Positions 27,271-37,376 of a stretch of 64,000 nucleotides of DNA are shown in pieces. Under the pieces are notes generated by a model. The model was given only the letters and a program-made list of their open reading frames with translations. It did no database searches and was not told the origin of the DNA. Within the stretch, counting starts at the first letter, position 1; the number at the start of each line of letters is the position of its first letter. A program made the position numbers and the translations under genes. The stretch lies in contig CAMVRS010000001.1 of assembly GCA_947169935.1 (NCBI GenBank), positions 1-64,000 on the forward strand, in the 5' to 3' direction. The stretch comes from an uncultured Lachnospiraceae bacterium. GTDB taxonomy: Bacteria; Bacillota; Clostridia; Lachnospirales; Lachnospiraceae.

Positions 27271-27319
27271 GTCACCCTTCCCACGGGTACATCCATGACC
27301 TTTGCGTGGGAAAGGTGAC
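27271..27319. terminator. Long hairpin between convergent genes
   Basis: GTCACCCTTCCCACG (27271-27285) pairs with CGTGGGAAAGGTGAC (27305-27319) with one G-T pair and a 19-base loop. It lies in the 68-base gap between the DUF308 stop and the stop of the giant gene. There is no T-run on either side, so it may block transcription only weakly or protect both 3' ends. Confidence 0.5.
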
Positions 27320-27329
27320 GTACAGGATC

Positions 27330-30300
27330 TTACTGCTCTGACTTAACCTTATCAAGGTCATTTATTATGCCTTCGTCATTTGTAACCTTATTTTTATCAA
27401 GATATCCGTCGATGATCTTGAGCATCTTATCGATATAGGCCTTGTCATCTTTCTTTTCCATAAACTCTTCAAGATACTTGAAGGTCATATCATAAACATC
27501 GGCATTTTTCATCTTGTCGCGGCGTGTTTTGGGGCCGAATTCATGCGCTATAAGATACTGCTGCTCCTTGGTAAAAGATGAATATCCTGTGGTATCATCG
27601 ATCGCGCCAAAATTCTTCTTCAAGCCTTTTTCACTATATGGATCGATCTGCATTATTTTGCAATCAGAAAATTCAACAGAGTAATCCGTCAGTGCTCTGG
27701 CTGATTTTAAGCGTGAAACCTTTTCATTCGCAGCCTTCATTTTATTATAGTCCACACCCGGCTCATAACCGGGATATACAGTCTGGGCACTGGAGCCTCC
27801 GAGGGCGCCGTTTCCGTATCCGTAACCGTATAACGCATAGTTTATCTTCGGCGCGCATATCTCTGCATACTGGGTTCCTCCCATGATAAGGAACATGAAT
27901 ACCCTTATCGCGGGTGGAGCCTGCTTAAGATAATATTCCTTATGAGACATATAACGGTTCATAAGCGTATGGAAGAAGGAAAGATGACGTACCGCCTTCT
28001 CCTTATGCGAGCGTATGTAATCATAATCCGTGATCTGCTTTGAATCAAAGAACAGCTCCATAGCCTCCAGGGCCACATAATCCAGATGATTCCTGCGTTC
28101 GGACAGTTTGCATGTCTTATACCCCTCATGATCGCGGATATTCAGCTCAAGATTCTTCTTATCTTCTTCCGTAACAGGCTGCCCATTATCATCCAGTTTC
28201 ACCTGGCGATACAGCACATGGTAATCCCTGCTATCCGTTCCGGGTATTTCTTTGCGGGGATCTGTCCCTTCTTTCAGAAGCTTCTCGGGAAGAGCATTTC
28301 CCATCTTCCCCCTATACTCGATCGTAGCCCGCATATTATCCTTGAGCACTTTCAGATCTTCTTCCGGGATGTCCGATTTCTTATACATGGAATCGATCCA
28401 CTTAAGCTCAGAGATTACGTCCATCGTTACGCCCATCGAATAGGACATGTCCTTAGGACCATACGGTTTGTCCTTTTTCTCATATTTCTTACCGACATTA
28501 TGTATGGCCTCTTCTATTCTGTTTTCTTCCTTCTTTTCGGCCTTGATCTCTTCTTTCTTTTCTTCTTTCTTTTCTTCTTTCTTCTCTGCGGCAGCCTTCT
28601 TCCTGTTCTTCTTCATATCTTCAGGCATAAATTCTTCCAGGCCGTTAACCTTGCCGTCAAGCAGAGGAAGCAGGGCTCTTTCTGCTGCTTTACATTCATC
28701 AACATATTCTTTTAACAGTACATGATGAATGGCAAATTTTTCTCCTCCGGCGCCGCCATAAGTTCTGTCCAGAACCATGTATTTTTCTTCAGCTTTCTCA
28801 AGCTTGTCCAGCAGATCGGTAACATTCTTTCCTTCTTCTCCCTCAAAGGTAAATTTTTCGGATTGTTTTGCCATAACGCTAATGATACTGCTCTTCTGAT
28901 AGGCAGTATAGGTCTTTCCGTTTACCGTAACGGTGGTAAATTTCTGTTCCTCAGATATATCAGCGCTGCTGTTTTTTCTGTTGTTAAGTTCATCCTGCAT
29001 AGCTTCCTGTATGGTTTCCTTTGTTTCCAGGCGCTTCTCATATTTTCTATTCTCCGACATGGGATATCCGTTTTTGTGCAGATACTCAAATATACTCAGG
29101 AAAGACTTCATATACTTTGCCTTGAGCTCCCTGTAATCCAAAAACTGATCGTCGGGCGCACCATTTTCATCCCGGAAATGTAAAAGCCAGTCCGCTTCTT
29201 TTGTCTTCAGGAATGTCGGATTCTGCATATCACACTTTATTGATTCTGCAAGCTCACCGCACAGATAATACGCTTTTTTACTCCTGAGCCACTCTCTTCT
29301 GCTGGTAACCCATTCATTAAACAGCTTCATAAATCCGGGCTTATGCTTTTCATCGATCTTTACACCATATACTTCGCCTTTTTCGGCAAACGAAGCTACT
29401 GTCTTTTCGAATTCATATATTTCCTTCTCGATTATAAGACCAAATACAGCTGTATAATCCTCCCCGGGTCTGGTTTCTTTAACAAACGCTATATCATCCT
29501 TTATTTCTTTTGAAGCTTCCAGCTGTTTCTGCTGCCGGTATACGATCATAAGATTCTTCCCGGTATCCACCTTTGAATTCTCCGACTTTCTTCCGTCAGA
29601 AAACTCCTCTTTATCCTGCTTTATCTTCTTCGCATAAGTCTGACCTTCCTTTATCTTAGCGATATAGGTTCTTGTTCTGTCAATATCGGCCATGCTCCGG
29701 TTTTTCCGGGCCAGCGCGATCTTTTCTTCCATGAAGGGTTTGTATCCTTTGCTCTTACCTATCCTGTTCTTTTCAACTTTACGGTACAGTTTAAGATACT
29801 CTGCCAGTTCCTTATCCGGAATTGCATTGATCTTCTCTTCGCCGTTTTTACCCAGATATGATCTCAGATCCTTTTCCTGCAGCGCTGCATGATAAGGCGA
29901 TGATATCAGCTTTACCCTGTCTTCATATTCAGCTTTAATAGCAGAAGCCATTTCGGATATAGCGCCGAGCTTTGCAGCGGAATAATGGTGATTGCTGATA
30001 TCAGTCAGATAATACCCTGCTGCGGAAAGCTTGCACAGTTTCTCATATTTCACGGCAAAATTAGATACGAACTCCTCATCGGAATCATATTTGAATTCCG
30101 AAATATCAGTATTATCAATAAATGCGAGCATGTCTACCTGCCTGCTTGTTATGTTTCCGACATAGAATATATCCACATTGGACTCAGTCAGCTTTCCCTT
30201 CTTACTCGTATACATCTTTCCGATGAGCCATGAGCTTAAGGCTTCTTTCGCTTCGTTTGTTTTATACTTTTTTTCTATATTTTTGAGTTCTCTCCTGTCG

Positions 30301-33300
30301 ATATTTTTATAGATCAGCTCACGCTCTTCCTCTCTGCGTTCCAGCAGAGTTTTGTATTCGTTAAGCAGATGCGCCTGCATTGCCAGCTTCTTCCTGGTAT
30401 CCGCTGCCATACCTGCGCGGTCTTTCTGCTTTATCTGCTTTCCGCTCTGCAGTTTTGAATAGCTTATGTCTATCAGATCATTCAGTTCTTTTTCCCCCGG
30501 GGCTTTTTTAAGATACTTCTTCGCATGATCCGAATAGAACCATTTGTCACGGTATGCTTTTGCTTTTTCTGCCATCACATCAGGCCCCAGCGCCGCTTTC
30601 TTCTCTTCTACCGTTACCTCATTCTCTGATCCCAGTTTGCCCCTCACATTTCTCTTTTTGAACTTGCTGGTACCGAACTTATATCCGCCCCATTCTTTTA
30701 TTTCTTCATCTTCATGCTTTTCTTCTTCAGCCTTTTCCACATGAATGCTCTTACGCTCTTTTTTATTCACGCTCTTGCGCTCCTGAACATCCGCTTCTTC
30801 ATGCACACTCTTGCGCTCTGCCGTTTCTTCTTCATCGTCTTCATCTTCATCTACGACTTTTTCGGAACGGAAAGTCTTTGCCTCTCCGCCATGCAGCACG
30901 CTTTCGGCTTCTACACTCTCAGCCGTGATATAGCCGGCCATTTCGGTATCTTCAGCAGCCCTGTCGGCTACTCCATATTCCTTTATGCCCACACCTTCTG
31001 CTACGCGCTTAATATCGCCATATATCGCTTTGGCCCATCTGCGGGTGCGCTTGTATACCCCGCTCTTGTAATAATGTCCGAAGAGAGACGGCAAGCCGCG
31101 GCACAGCGTCTCGATCACTGTCATAGGCAGTAAACAGGCGCCCTTTAAATATCTGCGAAAGATCTTTCGGCCGTCATCTATGCTCTTCCAGTCCTTCCTG
31201 GGATCTATACTGACATCCCAGCGTTTTTTACTTCCTTTCAGAGATGATATGCCGTTAAAAATACAGGATATGGCTTTAAGCGGCAGCTTTACAGTCTTTC
31301 CGGTCAGGCTTATGGTATTTGCAACCACGGCTGTGGCCAGGCCAAGTCCCCTGTCGATCAGACCACCTATAGCATTATAAGCCATCATCAAACGGCATCC
31401 GCTGTTTTTAAAGCCTCTCTTAGTCCAGCTCCATACTCTCTTATACCAGGCAGGAACTTTGCCCTCAGCCCTCTGACGGCGGCGTTTTTCCCTGTGTCCT
31501 ATCTCTCCGGTATCAATAACATCATTAAACAAGATACACTTGTGCCAGGTAGGGTGCAGTTCCCTGCGTAAGCTCTGATCTTCCTTTGAATACTTTTTAT
31601 CCAGGGAAGCCTTGATATTTCTGCGTTCTCTTGACAGCCCGAACCGTATGTTATCGAGTTGCAGTCTGTCTCTGAGACGGCGCACCTGCTTTACTCGCGA
31701 TCTGCCGCGTCCGAACTTGAAAATACTGCCATGATGCTCCAGGTAGTCTTTTGCAGCCTCATTCACAATTTCATACGCATCAGCGAGCGTCTTAGTCTCA
31801 TCTTCCGTAAGATTCCTCATGCGCCAGTCATTTTCTGCTGAGTCCTGATCTGAAACAATATATTCGACCGTGTTTATATTCTTTTTGAAAGCTTTTCTCC
31901 GCGCCCGGACTCCTCCAGAAGTATGCATATTCATGGCTCCGATGTCCTCGGCCTTCATTTCCGCATACCCGTACTTTTCAAATAACGCATCCCTTATATT
32001 CAGATAATTTGCCAGCGCATTCTTTACGCCGCGCATATAACGCCTGTCGCCGGCAACTATATCCGTATTGCGCAGATCGCTTCCAAGGCCAAAAGTCTGA
32101 TAATCCTTGTACGCCTTTTCAAACGCCTTCTGGGTCTTAACAGCCTCTTTACGCACCGACTTTTTGCTCTTGCTGAAATCACCTTCTATTACTGAACGGA
32201 CCTGAACTTCCTGCGCATTCTTTGCCTCACGCTTTTTCCTTTCTTCTTCCTTCTTTGCATTGTATTCCTGAAGCTTCTGATGCATTTCAGCTTCTTGTTC
32301 TTTTGCTTTTCTCTCCTGTATTTTCAGTTTTTCATATCTTTCGCGGCCCTCCCTAAGCTTTTTCTGATGTTTCTCTTCCTCTCTTTCCCATCTTTCTTCA
32401 TCAATTTCCTCTATCGTTTCAAGGCCGCTGTCAAAAGAAAGCTTCTTCCTTTTTGAGGAAGACAGCTTTTTCCCGCTGTATTTCTCTTCTTTTGCTTCTT
32501 CCGAAACCGCTTCTTTTTTCTCTTCCTTTGCTTCTTGCGAAACCTCTTCTTTTTTCTCTTCTTTTATCTCTTCCGTTACCGTCTCCTGTTTCTCCCCGAT
32601 TTCTCCGACGGCCTCTTCCACCGTCTGTGTCTCAACATGCGCAAGAGGATCGGGAATATAGGAAAACTGAGCGATCTGTTCATAAGCCTCGCCCATCTCC
32701 ACGCCTTCCTTCAGAACCGTTATTCCCTTAGTATGTGTAGCTGATTCCCCAAGCTCGGTATGCGATACCTTCTTCAGGGAATATCCTGTCTGCGGATCGT
32801 ACTGAAGATTCTGATATTCCTTTGTCATCTCCTCCGGCTTTTTCATATCGGAAAGCCAGTTGATCTCTACTGTCCTGCCCCTTTGCAGAATGGAGCTGAT
32901 ATCCATTGTATCTGACTTCCCTTGATACATCGCAGAATCATAAACCGTGAGTTCATCTCCTTTGATGCCGGTTACCGTCACATAATGCGAATATCCCGGT
33001 TCCTGGATCAGGACTCCGGCTATAGCTCCGGATCGTATTATCCCGGCTATCTTATCCGCAAATACAGCCTGCATATTATTATGCACGCTTTTATCATGCT
33101 CATTATCACCCTTCTGCTTGTCTATCTTTGGATCACGGAAGACCATTCTGTTAAGCATCACATCGCTGATACCGTTCTTTTCCAGTGTATCGAGCATAAA
33201 ATCACCAAGGGCAAATATATTACCCGTTTCCGTTTTCCCTGCGCCTGCATAGAAATTTACATTGGCGACATTGCCGGCGTATTCATCCTTATCCATCACA

Positions 33301-34118
33301 TTTTCTGTGGCAGGATCATACTTGCGGATCATAGGCCTGTATGCGCGCATATCATACTGGCCTACCCGGCGGGTGATCTTTTCTTCATTTTTGCGCATCG
33401 CGATAAACTGGTTTATCATGGCCGTGCCGGCGCAGGCATAGCAGTTACTCATTCCCTGCTTCTCATACGCTTCTTTCATACCGGGCATATCCATACTCGC
33501 TTCGTGATCTTTAAACTCGATAGCCGGTATAGCTTTGTCAGCCTCCTGATTTTGATCTATCGATCTATCCTGGACAGTAAAATACTGCATGAGCCATTCA
33601 TAATTTTCCACAATAAGAGGATTGGTATTCAGCTTCCATATCTGATCCTGCCGTCTTTTGCCCTCGCTATTCAAGAGGTAATCGCCTTTGGTGTTAACAA
33701 GATAAACATATTCCATATATTCCGCGCGCATTGATATAAGCTCGTCACGATCCTGTGGAACAGGTATCTTATTTTCGATCAGCAGCTGCACGCGGCGCTC
33801 TTTCTCTTTATCGTTATAGATACTGAGTCGTTCTTTCAGGCTCAGTTCCTTCTTTACCTCTTTCCTGCTCTCATCTAAAACCAGTGTCCTTTCTTTCTTT
33901 TCCTCTTTCCCTTTATTTTCAGGAAGCTTATGTATTTTATTAAGAGCAACTGTCTTCTGGGGTTCTTTAACGGATACTTTTTTCCCGGCGGATGTCTGAA
34001 GATCCATCAGCTCGGGGTCCATACCCGAAGATTTCGGATCATAGCTCTTTCTTCCTTCTTCTTTTTTGATTTCTTTTGTTTCCTGTATATTCTTTTTCGA
34101 TTTTTCCAACCAGTCCAT
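27330..34118 (-). CDS. Giant 2262-residue protein of unknown function with a papain/C39-like cysteine peptidase signature
   Basis: I recognise no whole-length family. A Lys/Glu-rich N-terminus (1-120) leads to a region (about 195-425) that looks like a cysteine peptidase: Gln221 and Cys226 in KQGMSNCYACAG, His378 in GYSHYVTVTGI, Asp394 in LTVYDSA. Highly charged Lys/Glu repeats follow (about 500-640, with KEEKKEAVSEEAKEEK-like units), then a hydrophobic stretch (about 900-960) and three ERKSVH/ERKSIH repeats near 1100-1125. Long helical segments and another KKEEKKEE tract (about 1855) precede a C-terminal domain with a Gly/Tyr-rich loop. There is no signal peptide, so it is predicted to be cytoplasmic. 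AGGAG sits 7 bases before the ATG. It follows the GNAT gene by 36 bases and is probably co-transcribed with it. Confidence 0.85.
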   Translation of the reverse strand: MDWLEKSKKNIQETKEIKKEEGRKSYDPKSSGMDPELMDLQTSAGKKVSVKEPQKTVALNKIHKLPENKGKEEKKERTLVLDESRKEVKKELSLKERLSIYNDKEKERRVQLLIENKIPVPQDRDELISMRAEYMEYVYLVNTKGDYLLNSEGKRRQDQIWKLNTNPLIVENYEWLMQYFTVQDRSIDQNQEADKAIPAIEFKDHEASMDMPGMKEAYEKQGMSNCYACAGTAMINQFIAMRKNEEKITRRVGQYDMRAYRPMIRKYDPATENVMDKDEYAGNVANVNFYAGAGKTETGNIFALGDFMLDTLEKNGISDVMLNRMVFRDPKIDKQKGDNEHDKSVHNNMQAVFADKIAGIIRSGAIAGVLIQEPGYSHYVTVTGIKGDELTVYDSAMYQGKSDTMDISSILQRGRTVEINWLSDMKKPEEMTKEYQNLQYDPQTGYSLKKVSHTELGESATHTKGITVLKEGVEMGEAYEQIAQFSYIPDPLAHVETQTVEEAVGEIGEKQETVTEEIKEEKKEEVSQEAKEEKKEAVSEEAKEEKYSGKKLSSSKRKKLSFDSGLETIEEIDEERWEREEEKHQKKLREGRERYEKLKIQERKAKEQEAEMHQKLQEYNAKKEEERKKREAKNAQEVQVRSVIEGDFSKSKKSVRKEAVKTQKAFEKAYKDYQTFGLGSDLRNTDIVAGDRRYMRGVKNALANYLNIRDALFEKYGYAEMKAEDIGAMNMHTSGGVRARRKAFKKNINTVEYIVSDQDSAENDWRMRNLTEDETKTLADAYEIVNEAAKDYLEHHGSIFKFGRGRSRVKQVRRLRDRLQLDNIRFGLSRERRNIKASLDKKYSKEDQSLRRELHPTWHKCILFNDVIDTGEIGHREKRRRQRAEGKVPAWYKRVWSWTKRGFKNSGCRLMMAYNAIGGLIDRGLGLATAVVANTISLTGKTVKLPLKAISCIFNGISSLKGSKKRWDVSIDPRKDWKSIDDGRKIFRRYLKGACLLPMTVIETLCRGLPSLFGHYYKSGVYKRTRRWAKAIYGDIKRVAEGVGIKEYGVADRAAEDTEMAGYITAESVEAESVLHGGEAKTFRSEKVVDEDEDDEEETAERKSVHEEADVQERKSVNKKERKSIHVEKAEEEKHEDEEIKEWGGYKFGTSKFKKRNVRGKLGSENEVTVEEKKAALGPDVMAEKAKAYRDKWFYSDHAKKYLKKAPGEKELNDLIDISYSKLQSGKQIKQKDRAGMAADTRKKLAMQAHLLNEYKTLLERREEERELIYKNIDRRELKNIEKKYKTNEAKEALSSWLIGKMYTSKKGKLTESNVDIFYVGNITSRQVDMLAFIDNTDISEFKYDSDEEFVSNFAVKYEKLCKLSAAGYYLTDISNHHYSAAKLGAISEMASAIKAEYEDRVKLISSPYHAALQEKDLRSYLGKNGEEKINAIPDKELAEYLKLYRKVEKNRIGKSKGYKPFMEEKIALARKNRSMADIDRTRTYIAKIKEGQTYAKKIKQDKEEFSDGRKSENSKVDTGKNLMIVYRQQKQLEASKEIKDDIAFVKETRPGEDYTAVFGLIIEKEIYEFEKTVASFAEKGEVYGVKIDEKHKPGFMKLFNEWVTSRREWLRSKKAYYLCGELAESIKCDMQNPTFLKTKEADWLLHFRDENGAPDDQFLDYRELKAKYMKSFLSIFEYLHKNGYPMSENRKYEKRLETKETIQEAMQDELNNRKNSSADISEEQKFTTVTVNGKTYTAYQKSSIISVMAKQSEKFTFEGEEGKNVTDLLDKLEKAEEKYMVLDRTYGGAGGEKFAIHHVLLKEYVDECKAAERALLPLLDGKVNGLEEFMPEDMKKNRKKAAAEKKEEKKEEKKEEIKAEKKEENRIEEAIHNVGKKYEKKDKPYGPKDMSYSMGVTMDVISELKWIDSMYKKSDIPEEDLKVLKDNMRATIEYRGKMGNALPEKLLKEGTDPRKEIPGTDSRDYHVLYRQVKLDDNGQPVTEEDKKNLELNIRDHEGYKTCKLSERRNHLDYVALEAMELFFDSKQITDYDYIRSHKEKAVRHLSFFHTLMNRYMSHKEYYLKQAPPAIRVFMFLIMGGTQYAEICAPKINYALYGYGYGNGALGGSSAQTVYPGYEPGVDYNKMKAANEKVSRLKSARALTDYSVEFSDCKIMQIDPYSEKGLKKNFGAIDDTTGYSSFTKEQQYLIAHEFGPKTRRDKMKNADVYDMTFKYLEEFMEKKDDKAYIDKMLKIIDGYLDKNKVTNDEGIINDLDKVKSEQ

Positions 34119-34154
34119 GGATGATCTCCTTTTCTATGATTTTATCTGTGATCT

Positions 34155-35615
34155 TTATTCCTGCGATAAATATCCCTTGGTCATCTTCAGGATTTTTGCC
34201 AGCTCCTTCTTACCGATCCCATCATCATCCAGGCCTTTTTCAGGTATCTTCTCATTGGAAAAGCCTGCTGTCTCACGGAACGTATCCCATTCTTCGCTCG
34301 TTATCACTTCCTCCGGTTCCGGCGGGAACATCACTCCTCTGAACTTCATGAGCATGCGTCCGGACGGCACCAGTTTCTTTATCATCTCAAATCCTTCCTC
34401 GCTGTCAAAAGAACCATATATCATGTTATCGTCATCTTCAACAGAAACGCAGGCTTTATAAGCAAGAGCCAAAAGATCGATCGCGTCATTGGAAAGATTT
34501 TTCTTATCACCTCTCAATGCTTCGTATCTGTAATTGCCGTTTTTCATACGGTGAACCAGAAATACCGAACGGATCTTTCCTCCTTCCAGTATCACACTGC
34601 TCACATCCTGATCAAAATAATCATAAGGCAGCGCTCTTATATCCTCATCATGATCGTTATCCATGCTGTCAAAAAAATCCCTTAAGAGATCGGCGCCCTT
34701 AGCTCCCAGAGCATACAGCGACTTCCCTTTAAGAGATCTTTTTTCGAAATATTTATTATCTTTTACTTCCGAGATCTTTATCACAAATTCTCCGGAATCC
34801 AGTATGGAAAAAGCAAATCCCCATGAATCAAGATAGTTTCCCAGCACATCCAGCGCTTCTCTTTCAGCTTCATCCTGCGTCTGCACTATCGGAAACTCCA
34901 CATATGCTCCCGTTCCTTCGCGCTGCAGTACCAGTTCAAGAAACTGCGCCATCAGGAAATTGCCTATCCCTTTTCCTCTCAGATCTTCATGCACTTCGAC
35001 CCAGTCCAGTTTAAACGCCGGATCAGAATCCTGTGTTCCCTCGATCACCATATATACTATCGCGCCGGCTGCGCAGACTTTTCCGTCTACATGGCGGAGG
35101 GCTCCGATAGCTCTCTTGCGCCCGACCAGGATATCATCATAATTCTCATCCGATATAAGGTCAGAAAACGCTTCCGCATTTTCCGGCACGATCCTGGTAG
35201 CTATAGGCCAGTATATATCTTCAAAATTTCTTATCAGTGAAAGTCCCGCTTCCAGACGGTCTTTCCCGAATCCTCCCAACGGAGTGATCGATTTTGAAAG
35301 TTCAAATAATGAATCTATCACGGAGAGATAGGCGTTTTCCAGATCCTCTTTTGACACGCCGCTCTCCGCGATCTTTCCCCCGGTATTCGCCTCAACGAAA
35401 TTCAGATAAGCCACTCTGTCCGTCAATTCTTCCAAAAGATAATCGTCATCGGCAAGAATATTACTCAGCCTGAATTCGCTCGACTCATCTTCTGTATAAT
35501 CCTTAGCCAGTGCTTCTATATCTTCCCTGATATCATCAATAAACTCTTCGGCCTTATCATCAGGTTCCCCCATCTGCTCAAAACTATCCAGCAGTTCTTT
35601 ATAGATCTGATCCAT
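34155..35615 (-). CDS. GNAT-domain acetyltransferase-like protein upstream of the giant gene
   Basis: This 486-residue protein has an acidic N-terminal helical region (1-130) and a GNAT domain (about 150-285). The acetyl-CoA-binding loop is LRGKGIGNFLMAQF, preceded by the strand LDWVEVHED. A second mixed alpha/beta part (about 300-450; SVILEGGKIRSVFLVHRM) may be a degenerate second GNAT copy. No signal peptide. A strong AGGAGG precedes the ATG. A terminator lies 41 bases upstream and no clear promoter is visible in that short gap. It lies 36 bases before the giant gene, so the enzyme may modify the giant protein or share its target; this is inferred. Substrate unknown. Confidence 0.75.
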   Translation of the reverse strand: MDQIYKELLDSFEQMGEPDDKAEEFIDDIREDIEALAKDYTEDESSEFRLSNILADDDYLLEELTDRVAYLNFVEANTGGKIAESGVSKEDLENAYLSVIDSLFELSKSITPLGGFGKDRLEAGLSLIRNFEDIYWPIATRIVPENAEAFSDLISDENYDDILVGRKRAIGALRHVDGKVCAAGAIVYMVIEGTQDSDPAFKLDWVEVHEDLRGKGIGNFLMAQFLELVLQREGTGAYVEFPIVQTQDEAEREALDVLGNYLDSWGFAFSILDSGEFVIKISEVKDNKYFEKRSLKGKSLYALGAKGADLLRDFFDSMDNDHDEDIRALPYDYFDQDVSSVILEGGKIRSVFLVHRMKNGNYRYEALRGDKKNLSNDAIDLLALAYKACVSVEDDDNMIYGSFDSEEGFEMIKKLVPSGRMLMKFRGVMFPPEPEEVITSEEWDTFRETAGFSNEKIPEKGLDDDGIGKKELAKILKMTKGYLSQE

Positions 35616-35655
35616 TCTTATTACCTCCTGAAAAAATTCTTTTTATTTCAAAACA

Positions 35656-35689
35656 TGCCGGACAATGGTATTTTTACCATTATCCGGCA
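35656..35689 (-). terminator. Terminator after the FAD oxidoreductase gene
   Basis: TGCCGGACAATGGTA (35656-35670) pairs with TACCATTATCCGGCA (35675-35689), one mismatch, 4-base loop. On the minus strand it lies just after the FAD oxidoreductase stop (35701) and is followed by GTTTTG. It separates that operon from the GNAT/giant pair. Confidence 0.8.
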
Positions 35690-35700
35690 CATACGTTATC

Positions 35701-37350
35701 TTATGATCTGTCTTTTTTCAGATCACCCATTGCATGTCTGGCAGCGATCATTCCAAAAGTGTAACACCTGCCCAGCGATAAGCCGGTCTGGTGGAAAGGA
35801 TAATCCGCGCCGCCGTAGAAAGGCCCGCCCAGATTTCCCGCACAATAAAGTCCGGGGATAGGCTCACCTCTTTCATCCAGTGCCTGGGCGTTTTCGTTTG
35901 TTACCACGCCGGATACTTCCGCAGACACACGTATGTGTTTGCGCGCTCCCCAGAATGGCGCTTTCTCTATCTTGTGCATGTATTTGGCCGGCTTTCCGAA
36001 ATCCGTATCACAGCCTTTTTCACACAGCTCGTTATATCTGTCAACGGATGCCTTAAGCTTTTCATAAGGGATACCCAGCTCTCCGGCCAGTTCCTCCAGC
36101 GTATCGCATCTGTGAAGATCGATAAGATTCTTAAATACTCCCTTGGGATCCTCTACAGCTCCGGGAATAAATTTTTCCATAACCACAGGCGGCACCCTGC
36201 CGCTCACAAATTCATCATCCGGCCAGCTCATGTAACTGTCATCATAAACAGTGCAGTACCAGCCCTTTGAACCGCTCTCCTTATGCTCCTCATCAAGCAT
36301 GCTGCCCTTGAAGGATGGCTGGAACTTAAGGAGATTACCCATATACACAAAACCGGTATACTCATTGGTAAAGCGCTCGCCTTCCATATTAACATACAGG
36401 AAAGGCTCTTCCCACATCAGCGCCGAATCAAAATCGTGCATCATCTTGGTATGGCCAAGATTCTCCATCTTAGCGCCCGCACTCATAGCCAGCACATGAC
36501 CGTCGCCGGTCTTGCCGAACTGCTTTTTATCAAACTCCGCGATATCGGGACACCACCTTGCAACCATTGCCGCATTATTCGTGTAATCGCCGGTAGCCAG
36601 TATCACCGCCTTCGATGCATTGAACTGTATGTACTTTCCTTCTGCGTTCTTTCCTATAACGCCGCTCACTCTCTTCCCATCCATTACCAGTTTTACTGCC
36701 GGCGTGGAAAAGAAGGTTTCCAGATTGGGGCATTTCTCTTTTACATTATCAACAACCTTGCGGAGCGCATTACCCACATTCAGAGGCTTGGGTCCCACCC
36801 AGGGCGCCCAGAAATAACAATGGTCATCACCGTATTCGTAACTGTTCTCCCTGTCCCTCCAGGTACCGGTAAAATCACCGCTGGTACTGATAAATGCGCA
36901 AAGCTTATCTCCGTCATTCAAAAGCTTTGCGCTTTCCGTATTGCTGTCCACCTTACTGCCGTCGCCATACTCCGTTTCCTTTGTAAGGCCGGCCCTGTTC
37001 CAGAACCACATCATGGCTTCCTCAGAATGATCCGCATAAGCCCTTAACTGCTTTACATCAGCGCGCCAGTCGCAGAGTCCGTTGGTGTGGTGTATCCACT
37101 TGGCTATGCCTGCTTCCGTGGATCTGGACTTGATTATCGCCGATCCGCAGTTGCCCTGGGATACTACGTTTATCTCTTTCTGCAAAAGAGCCGTCTTTGC
37201 GCCCAGCTCTGCTGCCCAGCCTGCGGCGGGGACTCCGGCCGCTCCGGCACCCACCACGACTATATCAAAGTCCAGTGTCTCGGAGGGAGTTATATCTCCC
37301 GTTTCACATACGGATGCTGATATTTCTTCCTGTGTCAGACCATGCTGCAT
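35701..37350 (-). CDS. FAD-dependent oxidoreductase, fumarate-reductase-flavoprotein-like
   Basis: This 549-residue protein has an N-terminal Rossmann FAD-binding motif (DFDIVVVGAGAAGVPAAGWA, about 28-47) and the family ATGDY strand near 250. The C-terminal FAD-contact sequence (IPGLYCAGNLGGPFYGG) is typical of the succinate/fumarate reductase and 3-ketosteroid dehydrogenase group. There is no Tat or Sec signal, so it is cytoplasmic. The acceptor and donor cannot be read from the sequence. It is the third gene after a GH43 and a GH10 lipoprotein gene (gap 26 bases), an unexpected partner. Good GGGGG ribosome site and a terminator beyond its stop. Confidence 0.85.
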   Translation of the reverse strand: MQHGLTQEEISASVCETGDITPSETLDFDIVVVGAGAAGVPAAGWAAELGAKTALLQKEINVVSQGNCGSAIIKSRSTEAGIAKWIHHTNGLCDWRADVKQLRAYADHSEEAMMWFWNRAGLTKETEYGDGSKVDSNTESAKLLNDGDKLCAFISTSGDFTGTWRDRENSYEYGDDHCYFWAPWVGPKPLNVGNALRKVVDNVKEKCPNLETFFSTPAVKLVMDGKRVSGVIGKNAEGKYIQFNASKAVILATGDYTNNAAMVARWCPDIAEFDKKQFGKTGDGHVLAMSAGAKMENLGHTKMMHDFDSALMWEEPFLYVNMEGERFTNEYTGFVYMGNLLKFQPSFKGSMLDEEHKESGSKGWYCTVYDDSYMSWPDDEFVSGRVPPVVMEKFIPGAVEDPKGVFKNLIDLHRCDTLEELAGELGIPYEKLKASVDRYNELCEKGCDTDFGKPAKYMHKIEKAPFWGARKHIRVSAEVSGVVTNENAQALDERGEPIPGLYCAGNLGGPFYGGADYPFHQTGLSLGRCYTFGMIAARHAMGDLKKDRS

Positions 37351-37376
37351 TTTAAATATCCCCCTGTTTTATATCA

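Noticed and set aside
32922..33734. 270-codon open frame on the plus strand opposite the giant gene
   Set aside because: It is a shadow of the long minus-strand frame; the composition (Ile/His/Arg-rich, no domain) is typical of antisense reading.
27330..34118. Giant protein as a secreted polymorphic toxin
   Set aside because: No signal peptide, no filamentous or RHS repeats and no immunity-like gene follow it; only a peptidase-like signature is visible.
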